Counted from the stretch's first letter, positions 46,411 to 57,079 are shown. The stretch: DNA of 64,000 bases from Gigaspora rosea (GCA_003550325.1 QKWP01000030.1:292230-356229); one strand, 5' to 3'. Numbers and translations are program-made. The notes: a model not told the origin generated them from the letters alone.

Positions 46411-47344
46411 AAGAGAACTTCCAGAAATCAGCTGATTTTTGTTTACTATGAGTCTACCCCACCCACCCACACCTGATACCCCAATTAGCCAATCAGATTT
46501 TACAATTATTAAAAAGTTAAATATAACATTTAATATTAAATATCTTTTGATCTACTGAACCAAATTTGATGATTCAACTACCAAAATGATCTTCTCAATG
46601 AGAGGATACTAGCGAGCCCAAAATTGTTAAAATCTAATCACAGGATCCTGTGATCAGATAGATTTGTGTTACTATAAAAGTTCTATAATTTATTAAATAA
46701 TTATAGCCCATTTTTCATAATACAAATTTATTTCGATCTTAGGATCTTGTGATTGAATTTTAAAGATTTTGGGCTTGTTAGAATCCTCTCATTGAGAGGA
46801 TAATTTTGGTAGTAAAATCATCAACATCGGCCTATCAGATCAGAAGTTATTAACAATTAAATATTAATATTTAATTGTTAATAACTTCTGATCTACTAGG
46901 CCGATTTCGATGATTTTACTACCAAAATTATCCTCTCAATGAGAGGATTCTAACAAGCCTAAAATCGTTAAAATCCAATCACAGGATCCTAAGATCAAAA
47001 TAAATTTGAGTACTATAAATGGGTTATAATTATTTAATAAATTATAGAACTTTTATAGTAACACAAATCTATTCTGATCACAGGATCCTGTGATTGGATT
47101 TTAACAATTTTGAGTTCACTAGAATCCTCTCGTTGAGAGGTTCATTTTGGTAGTTGAATCATCAAATTTGGTCCAGTAGATCAAAAGTTATTAATTATTA
47201 AATATTATTAATAAATCTATAATTTGGTCAAAAATAATTTTGCAACTTTGGCCGGAATTATGAAATTTTGGCCGGAATTACACCTGATACTTTAGCTGAC
47301 CCAACCACCCACCCAGAAATCAGCTGGTTTCTGGAAGCTCCCTA
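46411..47344. mobile_element. MITE of alternating GATC modules, second copy, 934 bp
   Basis: Ends AAGAGAACTTCCAGAAATCA and reversed AGGGAGCTTCCAGAAACCAG, with CCACCCACCC runs just inside both. Interior modules and their order match 22059-23340 but with one pair fewer. The core palindrome TTAACAATTAAATATTAATA + TTTAATTGTTAA is at 46847-46882. Confidence 0.8.
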
Positions 47345-47658
47345 ACTTAATGCACTAAATAAACTTGTTAAAATTTTAAAAATACATTACATTAGTAGAT
47401 TATTTTTATTTTACTTGAAATTTAAAGTAAAGATGCATAATTGTGGATTTTTGATTAAAAAAGTCAAATTTAAGTATTATTTCTCCAAATTTCAAGTAAA
47501 ATAAAAATAATACTACTGATTTAATGTATTTTTATGATCTGAACAAGTTTATTTAGTGCATAAAGTTAGAATTAATTAGTAAAATTTTGTGAATCATAAG
47601 ATTTTATAGAATTTTATTAATAAAATTTTATAAAACCTTATAATTCACAAAGAGTTTT

Positions 47659-48004
47659 ACTAAAATGCACCTTTACACTATGTTACACAAAACTATTAGA
47701 ATAGCCAATCAAAATTTAAAATCAGGTGTAACAAAAAATTTTGTTTTTTTGTTTATTTTTTTAAAAAAACATTTATAACTCAAAATTTTGATTATAAAAC
47801 CACCTTTGGAGCTCTAATAAAAAAAATTTCTTGCTAAATTTTGTATATACTAATTTTTCAATAAAATCTCAGGCCTTACCCTAACCCTAAAGTAATTAAA
47901 ATTTATTTTTTTGTTTTGTAAAAATTTATTTTTTTGTTTTTGTTATACGGATTTGCAACTCTAATTTACCTATAGTAGCAAAACAACATAAGTGCATTTT
48001 ATAA
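47659..48004 (-). mobile_element. Telo-core MITE 6, about 346 bp
   Basis: Ends TACTAAAATGCACCTTTAC and, reversed, TATTATAAAATGCACTTATG. Minus-strand core: TTAGGGTTAGGGTAAGG (about 47878-47895), ACAAAATTTAGCAAGAAATT, AAAGGTGGTTTTATAATCAA, GTTACACCTGATTTTAAATT + TTGATTGG. Confidence 0.7.
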
Positions 48005-48225
48005 TAATTGGCACAGATCATAATTTAAAATGAAATTTCATTCTATACTTAACCTCTAGCCTTCTAAAACCCATTAATACTTGTTTATTATATATTTATT
48101 TTAAAACTAACCCTAACCCTAAACCCCTAACCCTAAAAAATGTATCCCAAAAAAATTTAGTTTTTGAGATTTTATACTATCATTTCATTTTAATCTGGAT
48201 TTCATTATGATCTGTCACAATAATT
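48005..48225. mobile_element. MITE with (CCCTAA)n core, abutting the previous one
   Basis: Ends AATTGGCACAGATCATAATT and reversed AATTATTGTGACAGATCATAAT-like terminus form an imperfect TIR that continues to AAAATGAAAT on both sides. The interior holds AACTAACCCTAACCCTAAAC then CCCTAACCCTAAAA. It lacks the longer shared core. Confidence 0.65.
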
Positions 48226-48850
48226 GATTCACAAATATTTATTAATTAATTTTAACTTTATGCACTAAGTAAACTTGTTCAGAATCAAAAAAAATACATT
48301 AAATTAGTAGTGTTATTTTTATTTTACTTGAAATTTGGAGAAAAGATGCTTAAGTTTGACTTTTTTTGATCAAAAATTCAAAATTATAATAATTCTGCCA
48401 AATTAAGTACTTTTAGGTTCTAAATGAGGTTACTTAGTGTATAAAGTAAGAATTAATTAGTAAAATTTTGTGAATTATAAGATTTTATAGAATTTTATTA
48501 ATAAAATTCTATAAAATCTTATTATTCACAAGAATTTACTAAATAAATCTAAATTAATGTACTAAGTAAACTTATTTAGCATCTAAAAATATTAAATTGG
48601 CAGAAATAGTTTTATTTTACTTGAAATTTGGAGAAAAATGCTTAAATTTGCTTTTCTAATCAAAAATCCAAAATTATGCATCTATTCTCCAAATTTAAGT
48701 AAAATAAAAATAATTCTGCTGAATTGATGTATTTCTAGATGCTGAACAAGTTTACTTAGCGCACAAATTTAGAACTAATTAATAAAAATTTGTGAATTAT
48801 AAGATTTTACTAATCAATTCTAGCTTTATGCACTAAGAAACTTGTAAAAA

Positions 48851-49330
48851 ACAACTTTGATGCATTGTTAGCAATTTTTTTATTAAATAAATCGATCTTC
48901 ATTAATAAGATAATTTTATTCATCATTAAAGTTCTACTTAACTCTAAATTTCATAAAAATTAGATGATTTTTTATTAATTAATTTTTATAAAAAATATTT
49001 TTATACCAAAAGAAACTATTATGATGCCATAAACTTTTACAAATAACTATTAATAAAAAATTATCTGATTTTTATAAAAATTTGAGACAAGTAGAGTTTA
49101 TTATAGCAAACAAAATTGGCTTAATAATGAAGGTTGATTTACTTAATAAAAAAAGCTACTATTAGCATACTATAATTAGGTTTTATTAAAATTTAAAATT
49201 AAAAATTTTTATTTTTTTGTTGTTTAGCACTCGACGCATTTATTGGCTAATTACGCAGCATAACAGATGTCAACATATGATGTAGCAGATTTCTAATGGC
49301 TAAAAAATAAAGTGTATTTAGCTATAAAAT

Positions 49331-49362
<32 letters not shown>

Positions 49363-49651
49363 AATTATGTTACCAAATTTTAAATATAATCTTTATAAAA
49401 CTTATTAATTTTATCCACTTTGAAAAATATAAATTAAAAGCTTTTATCCACTTTTAAATATATCCTTTTGATCAATTATCCACTTTTTAAATATAACATT
49501 TTTGTAAAAAAAGTAACCTTTTTAACCAAAATTTTGTTCGGTTCCTACCACACCCCATATGAAAAATCTTGTGATATGTGCTCGTCTACATATACCAAAT
49601 ATATTTTTGACAAAAACTTTCGTAATTAGCAAAATAAAACTTCAGACAGAC
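48851..49651. other. AT-rich spacer with a decayed MITE end
   Basis: The T-rich run 49330-49362 is followed by TTTTAAATATAATCTTTATA-type repeats (49375-49520) like those at 19720-19890. CCTACCACACCCCATATG at 49544-49562 is a TGGGG-type terminus in reverse orientation; its partner end was not found. Confidence 0.45.
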
Positions 49652-49905
49652 AATTGGGGTGAGTTAATACAATATCTTTTTTTGTGAAATTTTTTTAATT
49701 TTTAAACAAATATAATTTAGTGAAAATTTAATCAAATTTGGTAAAAAAATTTTTTTAAATAAATATTACAAGTCTTTAGAATTGATTTAAAAAAATTTTT
49801 TATTAAATTTTATCAAATTTTGTTAAATAGTTTTCTGTTTAGAGGTTTAAAAAAATTAATAATATAGAAAAAAATATGGAACATTTCTACTGACTCACCC
49901 CAATT
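49652..49905. mobile_element. MITE AATTGGGGTGAGT, about 254 bp
   Basis: AATTGGGGTGAGTTAATACA at the left and reversed AATTGGGGTGAGTCAGTAGA at the right. Similar in terminal motif to 18579-18836 (GGGGTGTGTCAGTAGAAAAG). Confidence 0.7.
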
Positions 49906-51852
49906 TTTAATTGTTAAACCCATAGCATTGATACTAATTTCAACCCCTATTTTTCGAACAAACTTTTAGTTGCTATTGTAAGGTGACGTTTAATTAATCA
50001 ATATAAATTATTTACAATTGTGCACCTAATATTTTATGCCTTTAAGATTGTACAAGATTTTATTAAGTAAAGACTTTTTGACTTCTAATTAAAGTTATAA
50101 AGGCGATTTTTTTTTTATTCAACTAGTGGTAAATCATCAAAATCGGCTTGGATTTTTTGAGATGTTTGGGATTAAAAAAGCAAACATAAACACAAAGTAT
50201 CGATGTTTGTAGGGGTTTAAATGGAACTATTTTGAATTAAAATAACCATTTTCGGACTTAAATGAACCAACTTCAGGTTCAAAAGAACCCAAGCTGAGCT
50301 CTAGAGAACCATAGCCGGGTTCAAGCGAACTATAGTCAGGTATAACCAGGTTCAAGTGAATTATATAGTCTGGTTTAAATAAATACATATATATATGTAC
50401 GTTACAGTACGTAAATTTAATATTAAAATTTACCTGTACATAGCACAGGGTTGCCGCTAGTAAATATATAAAATTTTTTGCTTTGATTTCGTTTATTGTA
50501 ATTCATGCATTCTCGAAAACTATTAGGATTTATTTTTAAACCAGTCAACAAATTCGTGTTCATTTAACTTTTTTAATGGTTCGTGCAAAATATTTATTAT
50601 TAAAGTCTAATTTATATATATTCAGTCTTTTTTTTTACAATTATTGTTAAAGTTTATTGGTTGACAAGAGCAGTCTTTTCCATAAATTTTCGAAAAAAAC
50701 AAAGCACAACAAATATGCATTTGAACGAAAATTCAAAAACATTGACACTATTATTATAAAATTTTCCGTATTTTAAAACGGAAATTATAACTATATAATA
50801 AGTTTAATACAGTACTTCTAGTTTCGTCTGCCACCCCTATTTTGTACAAAACTTTCTATGAATTATTTGCGAAATTTAGAAAAAGAGTGATTCCTAATCA
50901 TCGATTTAATTAGAAATTTTCTACTAAAATACAATCATAATTTCCTGTACATAAATTAGGTCATGTAATTATGGAAAGAAAAGCTACTATAATGGCCATA
51001 CGAAATCCTGTTCATTGTTGAGATGACTATAAAAAAACCTCTTTATAGCCTTTTCATCAGCCTTTTACCCAAGTTTGCAAATACAAATGCTTCTGTATTT
51101 AAATTTGCTTTTTCACAATAAAAAAACATTAATAATTCATTTCTTAATATAAAGCATATTTATGTGTTATGAAACATAATGATGACTTGATTCTGCAGAG
51201 TGGCATAAACTAAAAGGTATAAAGTTTGAAATGAGGTTAGATCTGTGATTAAATAAAACTGTATGAAATGTGACCGCAATATAAAAAATAAAGTCAAGAA
51301 TAATTACCGTAAATAATCTATGGTACTAGCCCTATGCGTTGACGAAGTCACGCTAGGGATATTATCGCGAGGATCACCCCTTGTGGTTTGTATGAGTAAG
51401 GCTTATATGGAAAACAATGGACATGCATACGATTGTATGCATCATAGATTGCATATGATTGAGATTCGGATTTTCATATGTCTATGGTCATAGACATGCA
51501 GATAGTGCAGGTGAGTAAGACTATAAGAGGATACATGTGGGCGTAATTGGAGAATTTAGTGCTTTCTTTCTTCGCTTGTCTTGTCTTCTTGATCTCTTCA
51601 CTGCCCCGATTTCGATCTGGCTTCTTCGTGACTGGCCCACCACTCCCTCCCCATTTTTCCAAGAGAAGATGAAGTTGCTGCCCGCCGGTTGTCCTGCATA
51701 AAAAGAAATAAAAAGAGAAAGGAAAAGAAAAGAGAAAAGAAAAAGTGAAAGTAAAAGTTGAAGTAGAATGCGCCACACCATAGCGTGGGCCCGTACTTCC
51801 GATCCTCATTTGTACTTCGTCACGTGCACACAGTGAACGCACACAACAACAC
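49906..51852. other. Spacer; GC-richer patch at 51520-51690
   Basis: 50270-50390 repeats the word GGTTCAAG(T/C)GAACTATA about four times. A hairpin, CCCTATGCGTTGACGAAGTC with ACGCTAGGG, is at 51328-51359. 51520-51690 is much richer in C and G (GCTTCTTCGTGACTGGCCCA) and open on the minus strand, with a product containing GGQQLHLLLEKWGGSGG; it could be an exon, but no splice pair or family is recognised. A CTTTTCTTTTCC-type purine/pyrimidine tract follows at 51700-51760. Confidence 0.35.
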
Positions 51853-52161
51853 CAGGGCGTAGGATCGATTTTCCGAACACGTGATCTTCCGACGTCAATT
51901 AGCCAATTAAAAATCAGGATCAGGTGTAACGTAAAGAAATTCAAAACAAACGTTTAGTTTGCAAAAATCGTATTTATCGTAAGATTTATACTAGCAAATC
52001 GTCTTTCTGGCCTAACAAAAAAGTTTCCTCGCACAATTTTGCTATATAATGCACCTTCTAACCACCAACGTGAACCCAAACCCTAACATAAATCAATTTT
52101 TTTTCTCAAAGGCAATTAATGCCGGAAGATCACGTGTTCGGAAAATCGATCCTAGGCCCTG
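51853..52161 (-). mobile_element. Telo-core MITE 8, 309 bp
   Basis: Ends CAGGGCGTAGGATCGATTTT and, reversed, CAGGGCCTAGGATCGATTTT; the TIR continues as CCGAACACGTGATCTTCCG on both sides, 39 bp with one mismatch. Minus-strand core: TTAGGGTTTGGGTTCACG, TATAGCAAAATTGTGCGAGG, AAACTTTTTTGTTAGG, ACGTTACACCTGATCCTGAT + TTTTAATTGGC. No 8-bp TSD is evident. Confidence 0.88.
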
Positions 52162-52806
52162 TCAATTTCGAACGCACACAGTGACAAGTTTATGAGTAAT
52201 ATGTAAACAGAGTAAGATTGGTAAAGCACAAGTATGAAAATAGTAGTGAAGGTGGAGCACTACTCCCATATGTATCTTCGTAACATCATGTTTAATAAAG
52301 TATCCGAGCGAGAATAAATGTTATTTCGGCGCTAGTTCGAAATTAATGATGAAATTTTAAAGGATGAATTTTTTTTAAATAAAAAAACTTAAACAATAAT
52401 TGGCGGCAATATACTATTAATCAGCTTGTTATTTCTAATTATTTGTCCATATATACAATTTTATTTAGTTTGAAAATTTGCTAATCGGTTAAATATTGAT
52501 AAAAATTAAGAATAATATATGCCAAATTATGATATTTTATACACTGACAATGAAGGATTTTCTAGCATAGAATATAAAGTCAACTTCACTTGAATTATTA
52601 TTTAAAATAGCCTCCATACATAATATTATATTTATTTATGTGATCTAAAATTATTTAAAATAGGTACAAGTAAATTTAATGAAATATATTCAGTAGATCG
52701 CGGTTTGTTTCTCCAAAATTTACGTGTATAAGGTTTATCAAATGTATCAGGTCGAAACTTCATATTATATACTGATATTTATAGTTTGCTAAAATATAAT
52801 TATAAG
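52162..52806. other. AT-rich spacer
   Basis: No gene, tandem repeat or inverted repeat supported. Confidence 0.35.
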
Positions 52807-52807
52807 T

Positions 52808-52974
52808 TATTGTATGGTGGATGAAAAAACATCGGTACGGTGGTATGGTGTATATCAGTTATCGGATCAAATATCTGTCGGACATATATATCTCTGACAG
52901 ATATTTGATCCGATAACTGATATATATCTATACCATTGCATTGTGTCGATTTTTTACCACCTATACAATAACGG
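52808..52974. repeat. Palindrome of about 165 bp
   Basis: The arm ATATCAGTTATCGGATCAAA + TATCTGTC is followed after a short spacer by its mirror; the pairing continues outward through ATCGGTACGGTGGTATGG-like sequence to TATTGTATRGGTGG. Outer arms contain several mismatches while the inner 35 bases are near perfect. Confidence 0.85.
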
Positions 52975-52989
52975 TATTCTGGCTATGGT

Positions 52990-53145
52990 TACTTCTGTCG
53001 CACCAAAATTTGATCATACGTATTTGTACGGTTGAATTTTAAAATTCTTGTTAGACAGAGCTGATTATAATATCGGCTCTGTCTAATAAGAATTTTAAAC
53101 TCAGCCGTACAAATACGATCAAAATTTTGGTATGGCAGTAACAAC
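52990..53145. repeat. Second palindrome of about 155 bp, adjacent
   Basis: GTTACTTCTGTCGCACCAAA + ATTTGATC, ACGTATTTGTACGG, ATTCTTGTTAGACAGAGC and then the mirrored arm. The two palindromes are only about 15 bases apart and do not share sequence. Confidence 0.85.
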
Positions 53146-54545
53146 ATTGTCGTACAATAATAGTAAATATGTATTTAATAAAGTTTCTTCAGTCATTATA
53201 TTTAGAATAAATTACAACTTCTGACTCGATTCGATTATTTAGGTAACACACAAATAACCCAGTTTTACATGGTTATCTTAACTCTGATCAAATTTGATAA
53301 TTCATCCACCTATTTCTACCTAAGTTACTAATAATTAAAAATTTTGTCACATCAAATCAAATTATTTTATCAATTAAATCTCATATTTTTTTGTCAATAT
53401 CTGATGATGCTGACATTTTATAGTGCATGCATTTTCTTGTATAATCCGTAGTGGGAAGAAATAATAAACAAATTTGAGTGCGGTATATATGTCCATTAAT
53501 ATTTTTAGGTTTCAATTTCAAATGTGTAATCCTTTTTAGCTAATTGTAATTTCTGCTTAGAATTAAAGTGTCCAAAGGTTATTTTATTAAACAAGATTCG
53601 CTAACAAGGAAGGGAAGAGATTTCCATATTAATCATTGGCAAAACATCACGGTATTTTTAGATCAAATCTTGCAAACTAATTGTCAAATTTAAAGAGATA
53701 AGTATGGAATTTGTTTGGATCGGTTGTAAATTTTGTAAATTTTTTCAGTCAACAGTAAAATAATTCATAATAATAAATAAAACAATGTTTATTGATTTAT
53801 TCGATCGAAGATCAGTTCAAAATTTTTGTCCGTTGGACTATAAATATTTATAATATCATGTATCAAATTTATGTCGAACAGCTAGTATTAGAACGACCTT
53901 CATCACAACTAATAGTCTGCCAATACCAAATAAATTTTATTTAAATAAATAAATATTCATAAAATTAAAATTTCAAAGTATACTAATACAAACTAACAAA
54001 GGTACACAATTAGATAGTATTGTATATTTGAATGAATTTGATTTAAAAAAAAAACACATTTTAGTACACCTTAACGCGAAAAACAATCGATTAAAAAAAA
54101 AGGCATTTTATTAAATCCTGATGCGAAAAACAATCGATCATCTAAATATAAGCTCTAATGATTTGATATGCCACATGCTATACAATCAATTAAAATACAG
54201 TATTGTTAGTTGCGTGCTTTGATTAAATAATATAATTTTCAGGTTTAAAAGAAATTCACTCGCAAGCTTCAATTTGACAACATAAATGACCTTATAGGAC
54301 TATATGCTGCGCCATTTTCAAGACAAGGATATATCGAACAAATATTATATAATTATTTAATTCAAGATCCATATTAATGACTATACACTTTAATTAAATT
54401 TTTATGAATAATACGTTAATTGATATAATACAAAAATAAAATGGGAGTAGTAATACAATTTTGACAAGCAGTCAGTAATATGACACTAAAGTTAAAATTA
54501 GATCTATTTAATCGGTTGATTAAAAATTTTTTTAAAAAAAATTAA
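53146..54545. other. AT-rich spacer
   Basis: A 16-base word GCGAAAAACAATCGAT is duplicated at 54076 and 54122. Otherwise no feature recognised. Confidence 0.4.
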
Positions 54546-54825
54546 TAAAAATTATAAAAGAAGGTTGGCTGCCTACGGGTATTGAACTTCCGATCTTCAG
54601 GTCTTGCGCTAGTCCTTCTACGCCGCTGTACTACTGTACTATGGGGGTTTAGGCGTAATGTAAAAAATTATATTTTCCTATAAAAGGAATATTAGTGCTA
54701 CCAGATTGTCCAATTAAAATTCCACATATGTGTTATACATACCGACAATCTGGTGACACTAATATTTTCCTGAAGATCAGAAGTTCAATACCCGTAGGCA
54801 GCCAACCTTCTTTTATAATTTTTAA
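54546..54825. repeat. Nested inverted repeat carrying tRNA-like arms
   Basis: AAAATTATAAAAGAAGGTTG + GCTGCCTACGGGTATTGAAC at 54548-54588 is mirrored at 54782-54823. The left arm continues on the minus strand into a tRNA-like head: B-box-like GAAGTTCAATACCC, CTGAAGATC (as in tRNA-Phe anticodon loops) and TAGTACAGCGGCGTAGAAGG. An inner pair, ATTAGTGCTACCAGATTGTC and its mirror, spans 54692-54765. The full cloverleaf cannot be closed, so this is not called a tRNA gene. Confidence 0.6.
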
Positions 54826-54856
54826 TAATTTTTCAAAAATTTTTGGGCGTCCTGCT

Positions 54857-55500
54857 TTGGCTGCCTGGTTTTTATTGAATGTAATGATATTTATTACATT
54901 AACGAGTGTACAACTAACCACACGTGCACTTTTGGCGCCTAATTTAAGTAGTCCGCCCGAAGGTCCTCTAGTGTTGAACGTCGTTTTCTGTGTTAGAGTT
55001 TTCTTTCCTAAACATTCTTGGGAATGCGATCTTGTCGTTGGTGTGAGTCTGCTTGGTGCCGTTTCTAGTATTCGTCGTTTCTGGGCGGTCCATGTTATAG
55101 TTTTTTCATCCACGTAGTTCTTCATTCTTTTAGGTTTCGTCGTCTTCGGCATTATTGAAGGTGTAGTGGATCTTGCCGTTGGTCTGTTGGATCTTCGATC
55201 GTTTGTGGGTCCGGATGCTTGAGGTAGTTTTGGCTGGTCTTTGTCTGATCCTTCCTTGGTATGGTCTTGTCCTGTACGGGTTTCGACGTAACTCTTTCTT
55301 TTCGTATGGGTCTTGTCTTCCTTCGTTGTGGCTTGTCTGGCTTTTCTGGATCCTGCTTGGTTTTGTTAGGTCTTGTATGTTTCGACGTACATTATTATAT
55401 ATATATATATATGTCTTGTCTTGTGGTCCATATATTGCTTCATCGGTTCCTGTCTTATTGGGTCCCGAACTTGACACTTCCAACCTTTTATGTTAGAATC
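54857..55500 (-). mobile_element. LINE-like fragment sharing its 3' tail with the 1-kb retroposons
   Basis: The minus strand has two overlapping frames: 55130-55483 (very basic, product with QTSHNEGRQDPYEKKELRRN and KTTSSIRTHKRSKIQQTNGK) and 54733-55152 (KKTLTQKTTFNTRGPSGGLL). The last 110 bases before 54857 carry the tail words seen in both retroposons (CTTCGGGCGGACTA, TGTGGTTAGTTGTACACTCG). TCATTACATT near 54880-54900 resembles the short 3' tail repeats of some LINEs. No reverse transcriptase is present, so LINE identity is an inference from the shared tail. Confidence 0.45.
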
Positions 55501-55895
55501 GAAGTCGGTCTAAGTAGTTCTTCTATTTGTGTTGCAAATTTAAACATTAGAGCATAGTCCTTTTAAAATAAGAAAAGTAAGTATATGTGATTCTGCAACC
55601 CGAACCAGTTAAACACAAGTTTTCAATCACGTGAACTTAATTATCTAAAATGAACCTCAATATGCATCTGTAAATTTCAACTTTTAATTAAATGACTTTT
55701 AAAAATGAAATCCAATTTAAGTAAAATAATAAAAAAATTGTAATTGAACTTACCTCCACGCTGAACTCACTATTATCTCAAGAAGCACTGTAATAACGAT
55801 AAATATGTATTATGCAAATACTCAATATGAATTTATGCATGTATTCTAAACAGCTGTTTAAACTAACATGTTCGGGCAAACATAATTAATATTTC
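55501..55895. other. Spacer between LINE-like fragment and hAT end
   Basis: No recognisable gene or repeat. Confidence 0.35.
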
Positions 55896-56007
55896 ATGTG
55901 TATAACAGGGTTTAAAACAGAGTTTGAAACCCAGTTTTTGTGTGTGCTTCGGAACAGGTTTAGAAGCACGAACTAACCAATTTAGGCAGGATCACATCCC
56001 TAGTCTT
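55896..56007. mobile_element. Truncated hAT terminus related to 12132-13127
   Basis: AGGCAGGATCACATCCCTA at the right end, preceded by TTAGAAGCACGAACTAACC and GCTTCGGAACAGG, parallels the right end of the 996-bp element (GCTCCGAACAGAG, TTAAGCACAAGCTAACCGG, AGCAGGATAACATCCCTA). No matching left end was found within reach. Confidence 0.6.
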
Positions 56008-56336
56008 CAACGTGTTGAAGGAATAAAATATTGAATCTGTCTAAAATTGGATAGCATGGCTCTATTCGTCTTGGGTAACAGATTTTTGCGTTGCATTTTA
56101 TCACATGTTTATGCTAATTAGTTGTGTTATATAATATCGGAACAATTGCAATAAGAATCACAAACACAAACAAATGAGTTATGAAAAAATAAAATACAGG
56201 CACTAATAATAAATAGTAATCTTCTAAATTTTAATATAAAAATGCTTTGTCATTTTATTGGTTTATTATGCAAATTGCACAACTCGAACATTGCTAATAA
56301 TAAAAATCAGAAATTTTCTGTTTTGTTTATATTAAC
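56008..56336. other. Spacer
   Basis: AT-rich; nothing recognised. Confidence 0.35.
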
Positions 56337-56564
56337 TGTCGCAGCTGATGCTGAAAACGGCTGATGCTGAGATTTGGGATCTCGATTTGAAACAATAAGC
56401 CCTGCTAAAATCCACAAATACTCTTTAAATATCAAATCTACACCCAAACCTCACCCTAACCCTATAAGACAAAAACGAAAAAATCACCACAAAAAAATTT
56501 TAAAATTTCATATTAAAGTAGGTCAAAATTTCAGCATCAGCCGTTTTCAGCATCAGCTGCAACA
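56337..56564. mobile_element. MITE with 30-bp perfect TIR and telomere-like run, 228 bp
   Basis: GCAGCTGATGCTGAAAACGG + CTGATGCTGA (56341-56370) is exactly mirrored at 56531-56560, with TG...CA outside. TTAAC flanks both sides (possible 5-bp TSD). CTCACCCTAACCCTATAAG lies inside. The TIR itself contains GCTGATGCTGA twice. Confidence 0.85.
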
Positions 56565-57079
56565 TTAACTTTTTATTAACCAAATAAAACATAGTCTAAT
56601 GCAAATAAAAAAATTTTCGCTTTTTTAAAATTAATAACTTTAAATAAATCAACCATAGGTATAAAATCTGACTTTTAATTTAAATAAATCAACTATAGGT
56701 ATAAAATCTGACTTTTAATTCAAATAATAAAATTCATCTAATTCTAGCTCCAATTTTGTAAAAATACAAATATTTTCAACAGCTTAAAATAGCTAAATAA
56801 GCACTATATTTACCAGATTATTAAATTCGAACAAAATTTATGAAGTTTTATCATTCGTTATAAAAATCAAAAACATCAAAGCATTTATAGATTAATAAAC
56901 ATTCTTATATGTTAATAAATTAAAATTATCAAATACACATGAAATATCGTTACTGCATTCATCAGAAATTGAAAAATCAAAGCGTTGTAAAATCTAAAAA
57001 TTAAATTGTAAAAATTTTATCGATTGACAATTGAAGTATATAAGTGAATTATTTACCACGATTCTTTATCACTTCTAAG
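56565..57079. other. Spacer with a 40-bp tandem duplication at 56640-56720
   Basis: TAAATAAATCAACCATAGGT + ATAAAATCTGACTTTTAATT occurs twice in succession (56643, 56684). Confidence 0.6.

Larger units (their letters stand above)
47345..48850. repeat. AIR-2 palindromic array, second locus
   Basis: Same words as at 20000-22058 (ACTTGAAATTTGGAG + AAAAGATGC, GAACAAGTTTACTTAGTGCA, TAGAATTTTATTAATAAAAT). Two adjacent MITEs (47659-48004, 48005-48225) interrupt it. The palindromic units continue to about 48850. Confidence 0.8.

Noticed and set aside
51474..51944. 156-codon minus-strand frame
   Set aside because: Starts inside the TIR of a MITE and crosses a purine/pyrimidine tract; no domain. The GC-rich patch itself is noted as possibly exonic.
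54550..54640. Possible tRNA-Phe gene
   Set aside because: Has CTGAAGATC and a B-box-like motif, but the 5' acceptor strand does not pair and the segment is duplicated in inverted orientation.
54695..55557. Plus-strand frames of about 100-140 codons
   Set aside because: Antisense to the basic minus-strand frames; the shared retroposon tail and tRNA-like heads point to minus orientation.
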